This document shows, one piece after another, positions 7,632-10,393 of a stretch of 10,393 nucleotides of DNA. Position 1 is the first letter of the stretch. Every line of letters starts with the position of its first letter. The DNA is from Paracoccaceae bacterium (GTDB lineage Bacteria > Pseudomonadota > Alphaproteobacteria > Rhodobacterales > Rhodobacteraceae): assembly GCA_023260935.1 (NCBI GenBank), contig JALQTL010000344.1:1-10393 (forward strand). Direction: 5' to 3'. The notes under the pieces were generated by a model. That model did no database searches. It had not been told where the DNA came from and saw nothing but the letters and a program-made list of their open reading frames with translations. The position numbers and the translations under genes are program-made.

Positions 7632-8294
7632 TCAGTCACTGCGGCGCATGCGGCGTTCAAAATGGTCGGCGATCTGGGTCAGGGGGAAGAGCATCACGAA
7701 ATACATCACCGCAGCCAGAGAATAGGCCTCAAGCGGCCGGTAGGTTTCGGAATTCACCACCGACGTCATATACGTCAGCTCCGCCACCGAGATCGCGTAA
7801 AGCAACGATGTGTTCTTCACCTGAATCACGGACTGGTTGATGAACGCAGGCAGCATCTTCTTGATCGCTTGCGGCAGAATGATCCGCACCATGGTCTGCG
7901 TCGGGGACATGCCGATGGCGGCAGCAGCCTCTCGCTGGCCCTTGTCGATGGCGTTGATCCCACCGCGGAAAATCTCGGCATAGAAGGAGCCAACATACAG
8001 CGACAGCGTAAGAAGCCCGGCAGTCGTGTTCGAGATCGTCACCCCAAGCACCATCGGCAGCGCGTAATAGGCCCACAGGATCTGCACAAGCAGCGGCGTG
8101 CAGCGGAAGAGTTCCTGATAGCTTCGCGCAAGAAGTCTCAGGGCCGAGAACCTGGACAGGCGCGCAAAGCAGGCCAAAAGCCCGATGATCACCCCCAGGA
8201 CAACCGAGCCCACAGTATAGAGAAAGGTTGTCCAGATACCTTCCAGGAACAGGTCAAACGATTGCAGGACCGTGTAGAAATCCCAATTGTACAT
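7632..8294 (-). CDS. Polar amino acid ABC transporter, permease (HisM/GlnP type)
   Basis: Membrane-spanning subunit of 220 residues, with about five hydrophobic segments (near 20-42, 66-84, 88-107, 150-172 and 186-208). FRCTPLLVQI (63-72) is the usual start of the transport domain. The EAA loop REAAAAIGMS...ILPQA (121-143) contacts the ATPase. Only one permease gene is present, so the channel is probably a homodimer, although many relatives use two different permeases. The ATG is preceded by AGGAG at a 9-base spacing. It is 55 bases downstream of the binding-protein gene, with a strong hairpin between them. Confidence 0.94.
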   Translation of the reverse strand: MYNWDFYTVLQSFDLFLEGIWTTFLYTVGSVVLGVIIGLLACFARLSRFSALRLLARSYQELFRCTPLLVQILWAYYALPMVLGVTISNTTAGLLTLSLYVGSFYAEIFRGGINAIDKGQREAAAAIGMSPTQTMVRIILPQAIKKMLPAFINQSVIQVKNTSLLYAISVAELTYMTSVVNSETYRPLEAYSLAAVMYFVMLFPLTQIADHFERRMRRSD

Positions 8295-8323
8295 GCGGCT
8301 TCACTCCTGCCGTCGCCAGATTG

Positions 8324-8344
8324 GCGCGGGCCATGGGCCCGCGC
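8324..8344 (-). promoter_or_regulatory. Intercistronic stem-loop between binding-protein and permease genes
   Basis: GCGCGGGCC and GGCCCGCGC form a perfect 9-bp stem with a 3-base loop, 5 bases after the binding-protein stop codon. On the transcribed (minus) strand it is followed by CAATCTGG, not a T-run, so it is unlikely to be a full terminator. Such a hairpin commonly protects the upstream message from 3' decay or causes partial termination, giving more binding protein than membrane subunits. That role is inferred; the pairing itself is read directly. Confidence 0.65.
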
Positions 8345-8349
8345 TTTGG

Positions 8350-9192
8350 TTAACCGTTGATGTCAAACCCTTCGGGCAGGTCATCGGCCGTGATGCCGAA
8401 AGGCTCAAGCCCCTTCAGGATCCACGTCTGGTTGTTGCCGACACGGCGGTTATAATCCGCCCATGCCGATACGAAACCGCGCCAGACATCGTCCGAGTCA
8501 TGGGACATGCCGATGACAGAGGGTGACGACAGGATCGGTGTCGGAACGTAAACCTTGCCGATCGCGGCATTCTTTTTCGTCATCACCATGCTGTTGAAAA
8601 CAGTGTTGATGATCGCGTCGGCCTTTCCGGTGCTGACGGCAAGAATTGCCTCGTCCCGTGTCTTGAAGCGCAGAACGTTGGCCTCAGGCAGATAGGCTTT
8701 CGTGATCTGGTCCTGCGAGGAGCCGAGATCGACCGCAATCGTATAGGCCGGATCGTTCAATTCCGCCCAGGTCTTTCCGGCCAACTCTTCCTTCGGCGAA
8801 ACGATTACGAAGCTGTTATAGTAGGTTGGCGCCGAGAAATGGACCGCCAAGGACCGTTTTGGCAGGGCGGTAAGCGCAAAGGCGAGGTCGACCTTCCCCG
8901 ACTGCACATCAAGGATCGAATTGGCCCAGCTGGATTCGACGACTTCCAGTTCGACACCCAGTTCGGTGGCCATATCCTTGCCCATTTCCACGACAAAGCC
9001 GCGCCATTCGCCACTGCGCGGATCCTTCGAGAAATAGGGATCTTCGTTCAGGATGCCGGCAATGCGCAGCACGCCACGGTCACGGATCTCATCGACCGTC
9101 GACTTTTCCTGCGCCGATGCCAAGCCAAGGCTGGCCCCCAGGGTTATCGCCGCAGCCGCCGCTCCGGTTACCAGTTGTTTCAGAAATCTCAT
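8350..9192 (-). CDS. ABC transporter periplasmic solute-binding protein, family 3
   Basis: Periplasmic receptor that delivers solute to the permease, 280 residues. The signal peptide is residues 1-27 (cut after ASA, before QEK). The two-lobed fold begins with TVDEIRDRGVLRIAG (32-46). LTALPKRSLAVHFSAPTYYN (107-126) contains the conserved Arg113 that usually grips the ligand carboxylate. DLGSSQD (155-161) is the hinge-side loop. In the segment ADAIINTV (191-198) the Asp that normally binds the alpha-amino group appears to be Thr197 or Asn196, so the ligand may not be an ordinary alpha-amino acid. ATG 9192 is chosen over ATG 9204 because GGAGG stands 5 bases before it and lies inside the extra codons of the longer version. 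It is the first gene of the operon, and its leader carries a strong stem-loop. Confidence 0.93.
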   Translation of the reverse strand: MRFLKQLVTGAAAAAITLGASLGLASAQEKSTVDEIRDRGVLRIAGILNEDPYFSKDPRSGEWRGFVVEMGKDMATELGVELEVVESSWANSILDVQSGKVDLAFALTALPKRSLAVHFSAPTYYNSFVIVSPKEELAGKTWAELNDPAYTIAVDLGSSQDQITKAYLPEANVLRFKTRDEAILAVSTGKADAIINTVFNSMVMTKKNAAIGKVYVPTPILSSPSVIGMSHDSDDVWRGFVSAWADYNRRVGNNQTWILKGLEPFGITADDLPEGFDING

Positions 9193-9197
9193 ACTGT

Positions 9198-9202
9198 CCT
9201 CC
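9198..9202 (-). promoter_or_regulatory. Shine-Dalgarno site fixing the binding-protein start
   Basis: GGAGG on the minus strand, 5 bases before ATG 9192. An ATG at 9204 overlaps this site and has no comparable ribosome site of its own. Confidence 0.75.
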
Positions 9203-9212
9203 ATGTTGGCGG

Positions 9213-9248
9213 GCGGTCCCGCGTGCGGAATTTTGGAACGGGGACCGC
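9213..9248 (-). promoter_or_regulatory. Stem-loop in the leader of the binding-protein mRNA
   Basis: GCGGTCCC (9213-9220) and GGGACCGC (9241-9248) pair perfectly over 8 bp around a 20-base loop, ending 10 bases before the ribosome site of the binding-protein gene. A further GGACCG at 9269-9274 could pair with the same inner arm (6 bp), giving an alternative fold. It could stabilise the message or affect translation. No known riboswitch class is recognised. Whether the transcript starts far enough upstream to include it is unknown. Confidence 0.5.
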
Positions 9249-9310
9249 AGCAGCCATCCGGGCGCTACGGACCGTTCGATGACAGGGCACCCTTTTTCCC
9301 ACTCGCGATC

Positions 9311-9413
9311 AATACAATATTGGCCGTCCATCATATAAACTCACTTGTATTTTTCTATCGTTACTTTGCCCAAAGAAGCCGAATACGGGCCATTCTTTCA
9401 ATAATTATTGTAT
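9311..9413. promoter_or_regulatory. AT-rich divergent promoter region with palindromes
   Basis: This AT-rich part of the 308-base gap between the two divergent genes contrasts with the GC-rich surroundings. It contains AATACAA (9311-9317) inverted against TTGTATT (9345-9351), and the perfect palindromes CAATATTG (9315-9322) and CAATAATTATTG (9399-9410). It also has GAAT-N7-ATTC (9381-9395), with the 4-7-4 layout common in LysR boxes. Both promoters are expected here, but no -35/-10 pair stands out. Control by the operon's own LysR protein is inferred from position. The rest of the gap (9414-9488) shows nothing recognisable. Confidence 0.5.
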
Positions 9414-9488
9414 CTATGCGGGGTTATTTTACATCGCGCCATCGAAAGGCGGGCGCTAGCCTCGGCTTGTGGAAGGCATGCCACCGCC

Positions 9489-9494
9489 GAGGAG
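9489..9494 (+). promoter_or_regulatory. Shine-Dalgarno site fixing the GTG start of the FAD oxidase
   Basis: GAGGAG with a 6-base spacer before GTG 9501. It supports the GTG start over the in-frame upstream TTG at 9408, which has no such site and would add a non-homologous N-terminus. Confidence 0.7.
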
Positions 9495-9500
9495 CAAGTT

Positions 9501-10334
9501 GTGTCTATCGAAAGCCATTATGATGTCGTCGTTGCCGGGGCCGGGATTGTCGGCGCCTCGGTCGCTTGGCATCTTGCCACGGCCGGCGCGCGTGTGGCGG
9601 TTGTCGATGCCGTCGGCCCGGCCGCCGCGGCGTCCGGTGCGTCGGATGGGGCTGTCTCGGTCGCGTCCAAGAAACCCGGCCCCCTTGCCCATCTTGCCTC
9701 GGCCTCCCTGCTTTATACACGCAAGCTTTCCGCAGAAGGTATCCTCGCGGGGGCGTTCCACGCCCGCCCTTCCTTTGTCTTCGGGCAGGGTGAGGCCGAA
9801 CTTGCAGCCTTGGACGCGCTGGTTTCGAAGCTTCGCACCATTTCCGGGCCAGTCCATGTCACCCGAGATGGTCCGGCAACCGGGCTTGCCTGTCTTGGCC
9901 CCGGCGTCGAACGACTGGTCACGCTGGATGGAGAGGGCCATATGCCCGGCCACAAGGCGGTTCGCGCTTACCTTTCCGCACCGGGGATCACGCCGATCTG
10001 GCCAGCCCCCATTCAAGGTTTCGATATCGATGACGGGGGCGTCACCGTCCTTCTTGGTGACCGGCGTTTGCGCGCAGGCCACCTTGTCGCCGCACTGGGC
10101 ACCGCCACAAAAGATCTTTTTCCAATGCTTCCCATCATACCAAGGGCAGGCCAGCTGTTTGTGACAGACCGCGGGGCCCCGGGCGTCCTGCCGGGATCCC
10201 TGACGGCAGCAGCCTATCTGGTTGCCAAAACCGAAGCGCCAGATGTCTTGCCACTGCCTCCGGTCGTGATTGACCCGCTGACGACGGGCCAGTTCCTGAT
10301 GGGGTCCAGCCGCGAAAACCATGCAATACGATAA
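9501..10334 (+). CDS. FAD-dependent amino acid oxidase/dehydrogenase (DAO family), frame broken before its C-terminus
   Basis: A flavoenzyme that should oxidise the C-N bond of an amino or imino acid (glycine oxidase, D-amino-acid dehydrogenase, D-hydroxyproline dehydrogenase beta, opine oxidase B and HcnC are relatives). Read from GTG 9501 it gives 277 residues; the family usually has 370-430. The FAD-binding Rossmann motif is GAGIVG (13-18) with acidic Asp36 ending the second strand. ASGASDGAVSVAS (44-56) is the FAD-contacting turn. PRAGQLFVT (214-222) and DPLTTGQFLMGSSREN (258-273) are late family motifs. The frame then ends at TAA 10332 just after SSREN, in the middle of the domain. The next frame continues plausibly (YDKTNRGILGK), which points to a one-base indel. 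It is divergent from the transport operon and likely shares its control region. Substrate unassigned. Confidence 0.85.
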   Translation: MSIESHYDVVVAGAGIVGASVAWHLATAGARVAVVDAVGPAAAASGASDGAVSVASKKPGPLAHLASASLLYTRKLSAEGILAGAFHARPSFVFGQGEAELAALDALVSKLRTISGPVHVTRDGPATGLACLGPGVERLVTLDGEGHMPGHKAVRAYLSAPGITPIWPAPIQGFDIDDGGVTVLLGDRRLRAGHLVAALGTATKDLFPMLPIIPRAGQLFVTDRGAPGVLPGSLTAAAYLVAKTEAPDVLPLPPVVIDPLTTGQFLMGSSRENHAIR

Positions 10335-10393
10335 GACGAATCGCGGCATTCTCGGTAAGAACCTGAATAAAACAGCAGACAATCACCCGGATT
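10327..10393 (+). pseudogene. Out-of-frame continuation of the FAD oxidase
   Basis: In the +1 frame from 10327 the bases read YDKTNRGILGKNLNKTADN, in keeping with the family pattern SRE..GYD....L...L.......P that should follow SSREN. The frame is open to the window edge. Removing one base between 10323 and 10332 joins it to the upstream gene. It may be a true inactivating mutation, a sequencing error, or less likely a recoding site. The final approximately 90-110 residues would lie outside the window. Confidence 0.6.

Noticed and set aside
9284..9297. Possible terminator AGGG-CA-CCCT followed by five T residues
   Set aside because: The stem is only 4 bp with a 2-base loop, too small to terminate. 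It also sits in a divergent promoter gap where no transcript is expected to end.
9408..9500. An N-terminal extension of the FAD oxidase from TTG 9408
   Set aside because: There is no ribosome site there and the added residues do not fit the family, whose FAD motif should lie near the N-terminus. GTG 9501 has GAGGAG at ideal spacing.
9456..10382. A 308-codon open frame on the minus strand opposite the FAD oxidase
   Set aside because: The plus strand carries clear FAD-binding and DAO motifs. The minus frame has no recognisable motif and is a shadow of the high-GC coding strand.

Overview
The window looks like a chromosomal segment of an alphaproteobacterium, most likely a Rhodobacteraceae/Paracoccus-type organism. 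This is inferred from the high GC content, the strong G/C third-position bias, the tight ATGA-coupled operons and the protein style. I could not run a search to place it more precisely. Nothing in it looks like a phage, plasmid, CRISPR array or insertion sequence.

Left third (1-3348): a drug/solvent-type RND efflux pair on the minus strand. A periplasmic adaptor gene (3227 to 2274) overlaps by four bases (ATGA) the start of a large RND permease gene. The permease runs from 2277 off the left edge, with 759 codons present and the C-terminus missing. Upstream of the adaptor lies a set of alternating AATGT/ACATT half-sites (3263-3288) that resembles an AcrR/TetR-type operator. No regulator gene and no outer-membrane channel gene is in view.

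Middle (3349-4802): a CorA-type magnesium/divalent-cation channel gene on the minus strand (true start 4320) and, divergent from it, a tRNA-Cys(GCA) gene at 4457-4530 with encoded CCA. The 272 bases after the tRNA hold no convincing gene.

Right half (4803-10393): an amino-acid-type uptake and catabolism locus. On the minus strand the order of transcription is periplasmic solute-binding protein (9192), permease (8294), ATPase (7616), saccharopine/lysine-6-dehydrogenase-like enzyme (6858) and a LysR regulator (5726). The last four genes are tightly packed: gaps of 15 and 7 bases and one 4-base overlap. The binding-protein gene is separated from the permease gene by a perfect 9-bp GC-rich hairpin, which probably sets a higher level of the binding protein. 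Divergently on the plus strand, a DAO-family FAD-dependent oxidase gene starts with GTG at 9501. Its frame is broken near 10327, and the conserved family sequence continues in the next frame to the window end. The intergenic region between the two transcripts (9193-9500) contains palindromes and a structured leader.

Taken together, the right half reads as a transporter that imports an amino acid or amino-acid conjugate (lysine-like, opine-like or a D-/N-substituted amino acid), a cytoplasmic NAD(P)-dependent dehydrogenase and a flavin oxidase that degrade it, and a LysR protein that probably senses it. The substrate cannot be read from the sequence. The combination is the most interesting part of the window, but each component belongs to a known family.
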